This document shows positions 34,876-44,228 of a DNA stretch of 64,000 nt, in pieces. The notes beneath the pieces were generated by a model that saw only the letters and a program-made list of their open reading frames with translations, searched no databases and had not been told where the DNA came from. Source of the stretch: Bacteroidales bacterium (GTDB lineage Bacteria > Bacteroidota > Bacteroidia > Bacteroidales > Tenuifilaceae); the NCBI GenBank assembly GCA_016931855.1, contig JAFGDZ010000060.1:1-64000 (forward strand), given 5' to 3'. The stretch's first letter is position 1, and every line of letters starts with the position of its first letter. The position numbers and the translations under genes are program-made.

Positions 34876-36978
34876 ATGAAAAAGTTAACCATTTTACCAG
34901 TTACGCTAATGCTACTGCTAGCTGCGTGCGGAACTCAGGAGAAGAACTCCAACCCATTCTTTAGCGAGTACAACACGCCATTTCAAATTCCTCCTTTCGA
35001 GCAGATTGACACAACCCATTACCTTCCTGCTTTTGAACAAGGGATAAAGGAACAAGAGGCTGAGATTGATGCCATTGTTAACAACACCAACGAGCCAACC
35101 TTTGAGAACACCATTATGGCTCTTCAAAACTCTGGCGAAGTACTAAGAAAAGTTAGCTCCGTATTCTACGGTGTTAACTCAGCCGAAACTAACCCTACAA
35201 TGCAACGCATTGCTAGAGAGGTTTCTCCTTTGATGACTAAGCATGGCGATAACATCTCACTTAACGAGAAGCTATTCCAACGCATTAAAACCCTATACGA
35301 GAACAAGGAAAACCTTGGACTTGATGAGCTACAGCTAAGAACCCTTACCAAAAACTACGACGACTTTGTACGTAATGGCGCTAATCTTAGCGAGGCCGAT
35401 AAGGAGAAGTTACGCAATATCAACCAAGAACTTGCTAAGCTAACCCTTCAGTTCAACGAGAACCAGCTTGCGGAAACCAACAAGAACTTTATTCTTGTGG
35501 TTGATAAGATGGAAGACCTTGATGGCCTTTCAAACGACGTTATTGCCGCTGCTGCCACAACTGCATCTCAGTTTGGACACGAAGGTAAATGGGTATTCAC
35601 CCTTCAAAAGCCAAGTTTACTGCCTTTCCTAACCTACGCAAAGAACCGTGAGCTTCGCGAAAAGCTTTACCGTGGTTACTTTATGAGGGGCGACAATAAC
35701 AACGAGTTCGATAACAAGGAGATATGGCGTAAGGTTGCCAACCTACGTGTTGATCGTGCTCAGCTACTTGGCTACAACAGCCACGCTGACTTTGTAATTG
35801 CCAACAATATGGCTAAAACCCCAGAAAAGGTTTACGAGTTCCTACACAAGGTAATGGAGCCTGCACTTGAGGCTTCGAAACGTGACCTTGCCGAGATGCA
35901 AAAGATTGCCAACAAAGAGGGCGCAAACTTTAAGTTAGCATCATGGGACTGGTGGTTCTACGCTGAGAAGCTACGCAAGGAGAAGTACGACCTTGACGAG
36001 AACGAAATTAAGCCTTACCTACTACTTAGCAACGTACGCGAGGGTATGTTCCATGTAGCCAACAAGCTATACGGCATTACCTTTACCCAGCGCACCGACC
36101 TTCCTAAGTACCACGCAGATGTTGAAACCTTTGAGGTAAAGGAGGCTGATGGTTCTCCTGTTGGTATCCTATTCCTTGACTACCATCCACGTCCAGGCAA
36201 GCGCTCTGGTGCATGGTGTGGCAGCTACCGCCGTCAGGGTTACAAGGGCGACGAAAAAATTTACCCACTATCAACCATTGTTTGCAACTTTACCGCACCA
36301 ACCGCAGAAACTCCTGCTCTACTTTCATGGGACGAAACCGAGACCATGTTCCACGAGTTTGGACACGCCCTACACGGCCTATTTACCGATGGTAAGTACA
36401 GCCGCATTGCAGGTAGCGTTCCACGCGATATGGTTGAGCTTCCATCGCAAATAATGGAGCATTGGGCTGGTGAACCTCAGGTTCTTAAGTTCTATGCTAA
36501 GCACTACCAAACTGGCGAGCCTATGCCCGATGCGCTTATTGAGAAGCTAAGCAAGGCGTCAACCTTTAACCAAGGTTTTGCAACTGCCGAGTACATTGCT
36601 GCTGCTATCCTTGATTTGGATTGGCACTCACTAACCAAGCCAACCGAACTGGACGCCAATACCTTTGAGAAGGAGTCTATGGCACGTATCAACCTAATCC
36701 CAGAGATTCTTCCACGTTACCGTACAACCTACTTTACCCACATCACCGGTGGATACTCTGCAGGTTACTACGTTTACCTATGGGCTGGTGTGCTAGACGC
36801 TGATGCGTTCCAAGCATTCAAGGAGACTGGCGATATCTACAACAAGGAGGTTGCTGCCAAGTTCCGCACCCACATCCTACAGGATGGTGGTAACGACGAT
36901 GGTATGGTGCAGTACTTCAAGTTTAGGGGTCAAGAGCCTAGCATCGATGCGCTACTAAAGGTTAGAGGACTAAACTAA
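34876..36978 (+). CDS. dcp: M3-family zinc metallopeptidase (peptidyl-dipeptidase Dcp-like), lipoprotein
   Basis: 700 residues. A lipobox (LLLAACG, Cys15) shows it is a lipoprotein. The catalytic zinc motif is HEFGHALHG with His493-His497. Long helical N-terminal lobe and the usual downstream Glu are present, and the family's SGAWCGSYR substrate-side motif is seen at about 437-445. It removes dipeptides from oligopeptides at the cell envelope. Codon use is more like a highly expressed gene (many CTA/CTT and AAC choices) than its neighbours. It is a single gene. Confidence 0.93.
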   Translation: MKKLTILPVTLMLLLAACGTQEKNSNPFFSEYNTPFQIPPFEQIDTTHYLPAFEQGIKEQEAEIDAIVNNTNEPTFENTIMALQNSGEVLRKVSSVFYGVNSAETNPTMQRIAREVSPLMTKHGDNISLNEKLFQRIKTLYENKENLGLDELQLRTLTKNYDDFVRNGANLSEADKEKLRNINQELAKLTLQFNENQLAETNKNFILVVDKMEDLDGLSNDVIAAAATTASQFGHEGKWVFTLQKPSLLPFLTYAKNRELREKLYRGYFMRGDNNNEFDNKEIWRKVANLRVDRAQLLGYNSHADFVIANNMAKTPEKVYEFLHKVMEPALEASKRDLAEMQKIANKEGANFKLASWDWWFYAEKLRKEKYDLDENEIKPYLLLSNVREGMFHVANKLYGITFTQRTDLPKYHADVETFEVKEADGSPVGILFLDYHPRPGKRSGAWCGSYRRQGYKGDEKIYPLSTIVCNFTAPTAETPALLSWDETETMFHEFGHALHGLFTDGKYSRIAGSVPRDMVELPSQIMEHWAGEPQVLKFYAKHYQTGEPMPDALIEKLSKASTFNQGFATAEYIAAAILDLDWHSLTKPTELDANTFEKESMARINLIPEILPRYRTTYFTHITGGYSAGYYVYLWAGVLDADAFQAFKETGDIYNKEVAAKFRTHILQDGGNDDGMVQYFKFRGQEPSIDALLKVRGLN

Positions 36979-36998
36979 CATCAACACGCTATACAGTG

Positions 36999-37030
36999 AG
37001 AGAGGGGCCGCAAGCCCCTCTCTTTGTTTT
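36999..37030 (+). terminator. Strong terminator of the M3 peptidase gene
   Basis: AGAGAGGGGC and GCCCCTCTCT form a perfect 10-bp stem with loop CGCAA, followed by TTGTTTT. Confidence 0.9.
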
Positions 37031-37140
37031 AACAATCCTGCATAAGGTTAAAGAGATGAGCTTAATGGTTAAAATTATTCTTTCTCTCTTCCCCCCTTTA
37101 TATCCTTTGTGATTGGCCACAAATTAATACCGGTGTTTAC

Positions 37141-37184
37141 GTCTAAAATCTTAAATCTAACGTCTAGCATCTTACATCTAACAG
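37141..37184. repeat. Degenerate roughly 10-bp tandem repeat before the CvfB-like gene
   Basis: Four units of the GTCTAAAATC / TTAAATCTAAC / GTCTAGCATC / TTACATCTAAC kind, very similar to 15617-15650. A promoter-like box follows immediately. Confidence 0.5.
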
Positions 37185-37192
37185 AAAATGGG

Positions 37193-37200
37193 TACCTTCG
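37193..37200 (+). promoter_or_regulatory. -7-like box of the CvfB-like gene
   Basis: TACCTTCG, one mismatch from TAnnTTTG, 20 bases before ATG 37221. It argues against the earlier in-frame ATG at 37188, which lies before the box. Confidence 0.4.
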
Positions 37201-37220
37201 CGCCAAATAAACACATCAAC

Positions 37221-38051
37221 ATGGCAAATATTGGCAAGTATAACAAGCTACGCGTAGTAAAATTGGTTGATTTTGGTGCATACCTCGATGGTGGAACCCT
37301 TGGCGAAATCCTTATCCCTATTCGCTACCTTCCCGAAGGTACACAACCAGAGGATGAGCTTGAGGTATTCCTTTACCTTGACTCCGAGGATAGACCCATT
37401 GCAACCACCGAGCATCCTTTTGCTACTGTTGATGAGTTTGCCTTTCTGCAAGTGGTGGCTGTAACCCGCATTGGAGCATTTATGGACTGGGGCCTACCCA
37501 AAGATTTGCTTGTGCCATTCCGCGAGCAAAAGGTTGACATGCAGGTTGGCCGCTGGTATGTGGTTAGGATATACCTTGATCAGGACACCCAACGCATAGT
37601 TGGCTCGGCTAAAGTAAGCAAGTACCTTGATAACGTTCCTCCAACCTACACCGTTGGGGAAGAGGTTGATGTGTTAATTAACAACGAAACAGACCTTGGT
37701 TACAACGCCATAGTGAACAACCTACACTGGGGTATGATTTACAAAAACGAGGTTTTTGCCCCCATTAGGGTTGGACAAAGAACCAAGGCTTACATAAAAA
37801 AGGTTAGGGAAGACGAGAAGATAGACCTTCTACTTGACAAGCCTGGTCACACAAAGCTGGACGACCTTGCCCAAAAGGTTATTGATGCGCTTAACCAGAA
37901 TAAGGGATCGCTTCCGCTTGGCGACAAAACCGACCCAGAGATAATTTACAGCATGCTGGGTATGAGCAAAAAAAACTTTAAAAAGGCCATTGGAACGCTG
38001 TACCGCATGCAGATGGTTGAAATAAGCGACAATGGGGTAAAGTTGGTGTAG
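37221..38051 (+). CDS. cvfB: CvfB-like S1-domain RNA-binding protein
   Basis: 276 residues from ATG 37221 (an ATG at 37188 is in frame but precedes the putative promoter). The start IGKYNKLRVVKLVDFGAYLD is the first of several S1-like domains, the second of which reads AVTRIGAFMDWGLPKDLLVP. The C-terminus is a winged-helix segment (MLGMSKKNFKKAIGTLYRM). In firmicutes CvfB affects virulence and RNA processing; here it is probably a general RNA-binding regulator. It ends before a perfect hairpin at 38117. Confidence 0.88.
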   Translation: MANIGKYNKLRVVKLVDFGAYLDGGTLGEILIPIRYLPEGTQPEDELEVFLYLDSEDRPIATTEHPFATVDEFAFLQVVAVTRIGAFMDWGLPKDLLVPFREQKVDMQVGRWYVVRIYLDQDTQRIVGSAKVSKYLDNVPPTYTVGEEVDVLINNETDLGYNAIVNNLHWGMIYKNEVFAPIRVGQRTKAYIKKVREDEKIDLLLDKPGHTKLDDLAQKVIDALNQNKGSLPLGDKTDPEIIYSMLGMSKKNFKKAIGTLYRMQMVEISDNGVKLV

Positions 38052-38116
38052 CATCACCGATTATACATCTCCCTCATTTTTTCTCATTGCAAAACCTACC
38101 CTCCTATAGGTTGAAA

Positions 38117-38140
38117 CGCCTAGCTATTATTAGCTAGGCG
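38117..38140. other. Perfect 10-bp hairpin between CvfB-like gene and TonB-dependent receptor
   Basis: CGCCTAGCTA and TAGCTAGGCG around loop TTAT, without T tract. It ends the upstream transcript weakly or marks a protein-binding site 64 bases before the receptor gene. Confidence 0.5.
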
Positions 38141-38203
38141 GCGTATCAACTATCCCTACTAATTGGGATTTACCAGAATTTTCGAAAGCAGTTCTTTTGC
38201 AGC

Positions 38204-40939
38204 ATGAAAAAGACAATCATCTTTTTTGTGCTAACAGCACTGCATACCAGTATTTTAGCTCAGAATAACTTCAAATTAGAAGGAACTATTCTGGAGAGGG
38301 GGAGCAATACCCCCATTGCCTTTGCCAGTGTTGTTCTAAACTCAAACCAAAGGGGCACGTGTACCGATTATAACGGAGCGTTCCTAATCACCCACCTACT
38401 AAAGGAAACATACCGGCTACAAATTTCCTGCTTGGGATACCAAAGCATAGATACACTAATATACATAGACAGCAACAAGCACATTACAATTGCACTAATG
38501 CCAGCAACTCTTGCGCTAGAAGGGGTTGTGGTAACAGCACAGGAATCGAAACAGAATGGCACCACAACAACCATAAGCAGCGCAACCATGCAGCACCTCC
38601 AACCCAACAGTCTTAGCGAGGTGATGAAACTAATTCCAGGAAATATAAACCAAGAAACGGCAGTAAACCAAGCCAATTTACTCTCCCTAAGGCAGGTTGG
38701 TAACGACATAAACACATCGCTGGGTGCATCAATAATCATGGATGGGGTCCCCATTTCGGGCGATGCAACCCTACAGGATGCCCACAATGGTGGCGATGAC
38801 AACAAAATAAAGAATAGAAGAACCACAGGAAAGGGAATAGACCTTAGGCAAATACCAACCGACCAGATTGAAAGCATTGAGGTGGTGAGAGGCATTGCAT
38901 CGGCAAAGTACGGCGAGGTAACCAGTGGAGCAGTAATAATAAAGCAAAAACTAGGGGAAACTCCATATGAGTTAAGGGCTAAAAAGGATGCCAACACGCT
39001 CCTTCTCCATGCAGGAAAAGGCGTTAAACTGGGTAAAAGCATTTTTAATGGGGGGATAGACTATATAAACAGCAATCCAGACCCCCGAAAGGTATTTGAG
39101 CAGTACCAACGCTTATCGGCAAGTATGCGCTATCAGCACAGTATTACAGGCAATGCGGTAAGGGGACGAATTAACGGTGAGCTATCGGTAACCAGCACCC
39201 TCGACAAGGAGAAAGACGACCCCGAGGAGATGACCCAAGCCGAGGATAGCTACTCTGCCTCATACACCCGTTTGTTTGCCAGAACAGGAGGAAGCATAAG
39301 CATTGAGGAGAGCCTAATTGGCTCTATAGACTGGAACCTTGCAGCCGCGCAAGTCTTGGAAAAAACGCTACGCAACCGTTTTGTCTCGCCCAAAGGACCA
39401 ATGCCGCTGCCTATATCAACAAAAGAAGGCTATTCCTATGGAATTTACCTCCCAGCCGAATACCAATCAAACCTAGAGGTAAACGGCAAACCGCTAAACC
39501 TTTACGCTGCAACAAACCTAGCGCTAAAGGAGCAGCGCTTTTGGGGTAAACACACCATTTTACTAGGAGCCGAGTATAAGTTTGACTGGAACCATGGTAA
39601 CGGAGAGGTTTACGACATAACCCGCCCTCCGTTCCCTGAAGGAGGCTCATCGGTACGCCCACAAAAAAGCAGCAGCATACCTGCACTACAAAAAGCATCG
39701 GCCTATATTGAGGATAGCTACAGCAGCAGGTTCAGCTACGGAAAACTTATGGTACAGGCGGGAATAAGGTTAGCATCGCTACTAAACGCTCCAGCGAGCA
39801 TGATAAAACTAAGAAACAAAGCCTTTGCCGATCCTAGGATTAACGCGACATGGAGCTTCAATCAGTTTAACATTGCTCATAGAGCCATTAGCGTATCGCT
39901 ACATGCAGGGTATGGCATTCAAACTAAGTTACCTGTACTATCGCAGCTATACCCAAACCTAAACTATTTTGATATTATTGAACTAAACTACTTTTCGCAG
40001 AATCCAAAAACCCGAAGTCTCTACATAAAAACCATCACAAAGGATGGGACAAACCCAAACCTTGCCCCTGCAAGGAATAACAAAGTTGAAGTTGGAACTA
40101 CCATAAAAACTGGCAACGCTACGCTAAACATTACGATTTTTAGGGAAGAGCTATCATCGGGTTACGCCAGCCAAACAATGTTTTTAGCTGCCCCTTACAC
40201 CAACTACTTATCAACATCGGTTAATCCAAGTGAAATAGCAGAACCACCCACGGTAGATATGTTCCAATCCGAAGCAGACACCATGCTTTTGGACTACAGC
40301 ACAACGGTAAACGGAAGCCTTACCATAAAAAAAGGAGTTGAGTACAACCTAAGCCTTGGACGCATAAACACGCTGCAAACAAGCATTACGCTGAATGGGG
40401 CATGGTTCCTTAGTAAATACGACATTAGCCTTCCCACATACAAACGAATATCAAGATACTACAACAACAAGCCCTACCCATATGTGGGTATATACACTTG
40501 GAACGAGGCGGGAAAGACCAAGAGCCTTTTTAACACAAACGTACTACTGGACACACACATACCAGCTTACCAACTTATAGTATCCACATCGCTTCAATTT
40601 GTTTGGGTAGAAACGTATCAGCCTAACCCAAACAACGGACTACCTGTAGCATACATTACGCAGAACGGAGAAATACATGAGTACAAAGAGGAGTACCGCA
40701 ACCACCCTATGCTAGGGTTACTGGCACAGGAGTACTCAAATAGAGCCTTTGAAAAGAGTACTACCCCGCTAAACTTCTCAGTAAACATACGCATTACCAA
40801 AAGCATTAAGAAGTTTATGGACATCTCCTTTTACGTAAACAACATTGCCTACTACCAAAAGCCATATAAAGTATTGGGGACAACGCAAAAGAAATGGAAG
40901 GCATCATCGTTTGGCGCCGAGGTTAACATCAAAATATAG
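38204..40939 (+). CDS. TonB-dependent outer-membrane receptor
   Basis: 911 residues: signal peptide (about 1-19), a carboxypeptidase-regulatory-like domain (LEGTILERGSNTPIAFASVV, about 25-105), a plug domain (SSATMQHLQPNSLSEVMKLI ... IESIEVVRGIASAKYGEVTS, about 115-245), then the barrel, ending FGAEVNIKI. It imports a large or scarce ligand using energy passed by TonB. No SusD-like partner follows, so it is not a glycan-utilisation type; the ABC and PepSY genes behind it suggest a metal or metal chelate. It heads a nine-gene, same-strand cluster. Confidence 0.93.
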   Translation: MKKTIIFFVLTALHTSILAQNNFKLEGTILERGSNTPIAFASVVLNSNQRGTCTDYNGAFLITHLLKETYRLQISCLGYQSIDTLIYIDSNKHITIALMPATLALEGVVVTAQESKQNGTTTTISSATMQHLQPNSLSEVMKLIPGNINQETAVNQANLLSLRQVGNDINTSLGASIIMDGVPISGDATLQDAHNGGDDNKIKNRRTTGKGIDLRQIPTDQIESIEVVRGIASAKYGEVTSGAVIIKQKLGETPYELRAKKDANTLLLHAGKGVKLGKSIFNGGIDYINSNPDPRKVFEQYQRLSASMRYQHSITGNAVRGRINGELSVTSTLDKEKDDPEEMTQAEDSYSASYTRLFARTGGSISIEESLIGSIDWNLAAAQVLEKTLRNRFVSPKGPMPLPISTKEGYSYGIYLPAEYQSNLEVNGKPLNLYAATNLALKEQRFWGKHTILLGAEYKFDWNHGNGEVYDITRPPFPEGGSSVRPQKSSSIPALQKASAYIEDSYSSRFSYGKLMVQAGIRLASLLNAPASMIKLRNKAFADPRINATWSFNQFNIAHRAISVSLHAGYGIQTKLPVLSQLYPNLNYFDIIELNYFSQNPKTRSLYIKTITKDGTNPNLAPARNNKVEVGTTIKTGNATLNITIFREELSSGYASQTMFLAAPYTNYLSTSVNPSEIAEPPTVDMFQSEADTMLLDYSTTVNGSLTIKKGVEYNLSLGRINTLQTSITLNGAWFLSKYDISLPTYKRISRYYNNKPYPYVGIYTWNEAGKTKSLFNTNVLLDTHIPAYQLIVSTSLQFVWVETYQPNPNNGLPVAYITQNGEIHEYKEEYRNHPMLGLLAQEYSNRAFEKSTTPLNFSVNIRITKSIKKFMDISFYVNNIAYYQKPYKVLGTTQKKWKASSFGAEVNIKI

Positions 40940-40943
40940 CAAA

Positions 40944-41408
40944 ATGAGAAAACTAGCACCTATACTTACCACAATGCTGCTATCCTTTGCAGGCATTAGC
41001 AACTCCTTTGCAAGCACACCACCAAAACTTGTGCTTAACGGAGAGCTGCATTCCCGCGGAATAACCTACCAAATATGCTCCAACAACGTGGTGTACCAGC
41101 TGTATAATGGTACACTTACCATAAAGGATAAAACTTTACCCAATTGCAGCTACTCGGTTATAGAAATTAACTGGCAGGCACTATCGTACTGCGCATGTAG
41201 TGAGCAAATCCCAGTAACAAACAACGAGCAGATAACCATAACATGCATTAACGGAAGCGGAGCCATAGAGCTAAACGGAATGCTAATATCCAATGTGAAC
41301 ACAATTATTGCACCCGTGAACTATAGCCTTACCAATGCGCTCGCCACACTTTGCAATACCATAAATATTCACTTAACCAATAACAACAATAACAATGAGA
41401 ACTACTAG
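40944..41408 (+). CDS. Small exported Cys-containing protein
   Basis: 154 residues from ATG 40944, four bases behind the receptor stop; a longer frame starting inside the receptor gene is less plausible because a signal peptide (MRKLAPILTTMLLSFAGISN) begins here. It has six cysteines spread through the sequence, including CAC, and an Asn-rich tail. No family recognised. It may be a surface or periplasmic helper of the receptor. Its end overlaps the next gene by 14 bases. Confidence 0.75.
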   Translation: MRKLAPILTTMLLSFAGISNSFASTPPKLVLNGELHSRGITYQICSNNVVYQLYNGTLTIKDKTLPNCSYSVIEINWQALSYCACSEQIPVTNNEQITITCINGSGAIELNGMLISNVNTIIAPVNYSLTNALATLCNTINIHLTNNNNNNENY

Positions 41409-42582
41409 AATTAAATTAGTAGCTGCGCTGTTTGCAGCGATAGCCCTTGCTTCCTGTAGCAAGGACGACGATGGGGTACCCATGTCGATCCTAACAATTA
41501 AAGCCTCCATTGCTGAGAACGCAGAAAAGATAGCCATTGACCTATTGGAGTTTAGTGTAGAGGCAACCAATAGCACAACGGGGAAAAAATACACCACAGT
41601 AACCGATGCAAATGGCCAAGCCACACTTAGCGTTGAGGAGGGGATTTACAACATTAAGGTAGAGGCAAACAGAGAAATACCGTACCAAGGAAAAACACCA
41701 GTACGAGGCTTGGTTGAGAATAGAACAATTAAAGGGAAAGAGGTTGCTGTTGATGTAAGCCTAACCATTTCTAAACCAAGTAGCGGATGGGTATTTAAGG
41801 AGCTTTACTTTACGGGGTCAAAAACACCTAAAGGTAGCTTATACTACAAGGATAAGTACTTTGAGCTGTACAATAATAGCAACCAAGTGCTTTATGCCGA
41901 TGGCATTAGCCTTTGCGAAACAAGCCACATGACAGTCTCATCGGAAAACCCATGGGCCAGCTACATAACTAAAGGTGTTGTTGTGCAAACCATTTACACC
42001 ATTCCAGGCAGTGGCATGAAGTATCCCGTTGAGCCCGGCACAAGCATTATACTTGCCGATATTGGGATTGACCACACCATAGAAAACGCTAACTCTGTAA
42101 ACCTCTCTTCGGCCGATTTTGAATGGTACGACAACCACTCACTTGACGTTGATGTACCTGAAGTTGAGAACCTAATTAAAACATACTCAAATTCTCTAAC
42201 TATATGGACTCCACACAACAGAGGCTTTAAATCGTACTTTATATTCCGCCAGGAGGAGAGCATGGACGAGTTCCTAACCAAAAACAAGGTAACCTTTACC
42301 AACCCCAATGGCTCATCTGGCGTTGCCTACCTGATACCCAACAGCACCATTCTTGATGCCGTTGAGGTTAGCACCCCATCGGACTTTGCGTCAAAAGCAT
42401 TTGCAACAGAACTAGATGCAGGCTGGACCCACGCAGGCGATGCAAACGAGGCGCGCTTTGGGAAATGCGTACGCCGAAAAATTGAGAAGAAGGAAGGTAA
42501 CAGGGTTATATACAAGGATACCAACAACTCTACTGAGGATTTTGAGAACACAGTGACTCCAAAACCTAGAATTTACGAGTAG
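41395..42582 (+). CDS. DUF4876-like lipoprotein
   Basis: 395 residues. The lipobox is IALASC with Cys21. An N-terminal beta-sandwich (about 30-125) with DANGQATLSVEEGIYNIKVE resembles a carboxypeptidase-regulatory-like fold, and the rest (KELYFTGSKTPKGS, YYKDKYFELYNNSNQVLYAD) matches what I know of DUF4876. In other Bacteroidetes such genes lie next to a TonB-dependent receptor and a DUF6850-type barrel, exactly as here. Function unknown; probably the surface-exposed binding or docking lipoprotein of the system. Confidence 0.75.
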   Translation: MRTTRIKLVAALFAAIALASCSKDDDGVPMSILTIKASIAENAEKIAIDLLEFSVEATNSTTGKKYTTVTDANGQATLSVEEGIYNIKVEANREIPYQGKTPVRGLVENRTIKGKEVAVDVSLTISKPSSGWVFKELYFTGSKTPKGSLYYKDKYFELYNNSNQVLYADGISLCETSHMTVSSENPWASYITKGVVVQTIYTIPGSGMKYPVEPGTSIILADIGIDHTIENANSVNLSSADFEWYDNHSLDVDVPEVENLIKTYSNSLTIWTPHNRGFKSYFIFRQEESMDEFLTKNKVTFTNPNGSSGVAYLIPNSTILDAVEVSTPSDFASKAFATELDAGWTHAGDANEARFGKCVRRKIEKKEGNRVIYKDTNNSTEDFENTVTPKPRIYE

Positions 42583-42595
42583 TACTAACAATAAC

Positions 42596-42632
42596 AGTTT
42601 AATACACCATAGCCGTTATGGTGTATTAAACT
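42596..42632. other. Perfect 16-bp palindrome inside the operon
   Basis: AGTTTAATACACCATA and its exact reverse complement flank GCCGT. There is no T tract, so it is not a simple terminator; candidates are an mRNA-stability or attenuation hairpin or a repressor site between the DUF4876-like and DUF6850-like genes. Confidence 0.7.
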
Positions 42633-42667
42633 GATTTACAATAATTATAGCACTGTAATCACACCCC

Positions 42668-44218
42668 ATGAGGACAACTGGTATACTAAAACACCTACAG
42701 CTATTGGGAATGGGCATGGCTCTGTGTCTTTATGGGTATAGCATCGACCCTTTTACCAGCGATAGCACAGCCACACCCCCTACAAGTTGGGATAGGGCCG
42801 CATACTACACAAACCTAAACCTACTGGCAAACCCCAGCATATTAGCACCAAGCAGCCTACCTCCAGCCACGTTACTACAAACGGGTTACACCAGCAATAC
42901 AGGTAACCAGTGGCTAACCCCTTACCAAGGCACCTATCAGGAGCAGTACCATGCTAATGTAACCAGCTACAACCGCAAGGGAAGCAATGCGGCATTCGGA
43001 AAGGCATCGTTTAAAAGAAGGAACAACCACGCCACCAAATGGCAGCTAAACCAGCACATTGACAGAATTGCACCCTACACCATTACCGATACCATTGGAG
43101 GAAATCAGCAAACCGAGGACTATCTGTTTGAGGGCGGCGTTACACGCAGGGTAGGTCAATTCCTTTTAGGCATAAGCGCAGGCTACCAAAGCGCAATTAT
43201 GTGGAAAACACTAAATCCACGGCCAAAAAACACTGCGGCGGAGACCTATGCTAATGCAGGAATTAGTTTTAAGGTAAAGGAGCACACCATTGCCCTTGGG
43301 CTATCGTACAGCCGATACACCCAATATCTAAGTGTAACATCGAGATCCAACAACAATAGAGCGGACATGATATACGCCCAAAAGGGATTTGGAATTACTC
43401 ACAACTCCATATCGGGAATGAAATCCGATTACTCCCGCACATACAAGGGGCACTTGTACGGAGCAAGCGCCACAATATTAACGGACGATATTATGAGTTC
43501 CTACCTGAAAGTTAGCGCCTATCACGAAACCATCAACACTGTTGAGAGCAACGAAACCATTCCCTTTGTGCTAAGCAAATGGCAAGTTGGTATTAACGCA
43601 GGACTAGCAGCCCACGCAACCAAAAGCACATACAGAATAGAGTCAACAGGCAACTTGTTTACCAGTAATGGCACAGAGCAGTTCTACGAACACGTAAAAA
43701 TTGACCCAACCACCCAGCTATACAACTGGGTTTTGCTAACCAAGGGAGTGCTCTACACTAATAGGGAGCGCGAGGTTGGCATAAAAGCCTCGTGGCTAAG
43801 AGAGGCCAGCAGCACAAGGTGGTATGTGCTAACCATTGGCTCCACTTACACCAACAGCAACCAAGCGTATAACAAAACCAGCAATAGCATAAAAAGCCAA
43901 AATGTACTCCTTTTTACCAATGCTCACATCAGCATAAAAAGGGGCAAATACACTTTTGCTACCACCGCAAACATAAACCAGAACATGGTGCTAAGTAGCA
44001 CGGTAAACCTCCCCAACGCCACATGGCCACGCAAACAGGATTTGGAAATGCACTACAAGTATATGCTTAGCAACTCAACCCAATGGGGGGCAAAGGTAAG
44101 CCTACTAAAGGCACTACCCAAAGCCCAGCACATAGGAGTATCAGTAGGTCATAGCAGGCTGCACGCAGGCAGCATAACAACATACGCAACCAGCTTAACT
44201 CTTGAAGTTTTACTCTAA
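42668..44218 (+). CDS. DUF6850-like outer-membrane beta-barrel protein
   Basis: 516 residues. A hydrophobic leader (about 8-26) is followed by WDRAAYYTNLNLLANPSILA, which fits DUF6850, and then by alternating, aromatic-rich strands to the end (ATSLTLEVLL). It should be a large barrel without plug. Relatives stand beside DUF4876-like lipoproteins and TonB receptors in several Bacteroidetes. A second outer-membrane pore or surface complex for the same ligand is likely. Confidence 0.72.
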   Translation: MRTTGILKHLQLLGMGMALCLYGYSIDPFTSDSTATPPTSWDRAAYYTNLNLLANPSILAPSSLPPATLLQTGYTSNTGNQWLTPYQGTYQEQYHANVTSYNRKGSNAAFGKASFKRRNNHATKWQLNQHIDRIAPYTITDTIGGNQQTEDYLFEGGVTRRVGQFLLGISAGYQSAIMWKTLNPRPKNTAAETYANAGISFKVKEHTIALGLSYSRYTQYLSVTSRSNNNRADMIYAQKGFGITHNSISGMKSDYSRTYKGHLYGASATILTDDIMSSYLKVSAYHETINTVESNETIPFVLSKWQVGINAGLAAHATKSTYRIESTGNLFTSNGTEQFYEHVKIDPTTQLYNWVLLTKGVLYTNREREVGIKASWLREASSTRWYVLTIGSTYTNSNQAYNKTSNSIKSQNVLLFTNAHISIKRGKYTFATTANINQNMVLSSTVNLPNATWPRKQDLEMHYKYMLSNSTQWGAKVSLLKALPKAQHIGVSVGHSRLHAGSITTYATSLTLEVLL

Positions 44219-44228
44219 TCAACACCAA

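Noticed and set aside
38368-39042. 224-codon minus-strand frame in the TonB-dependent receptor gene
   Set aside because: It is antisense to the conserved plug domain and shows no domain of its own.
40845-40943. Earlier in-frame start for the small Cys-containing protein
   Set aside because: It would begin inside the receptor gene in another frame and place a basic stretch before a clear signal peptide at 40944.
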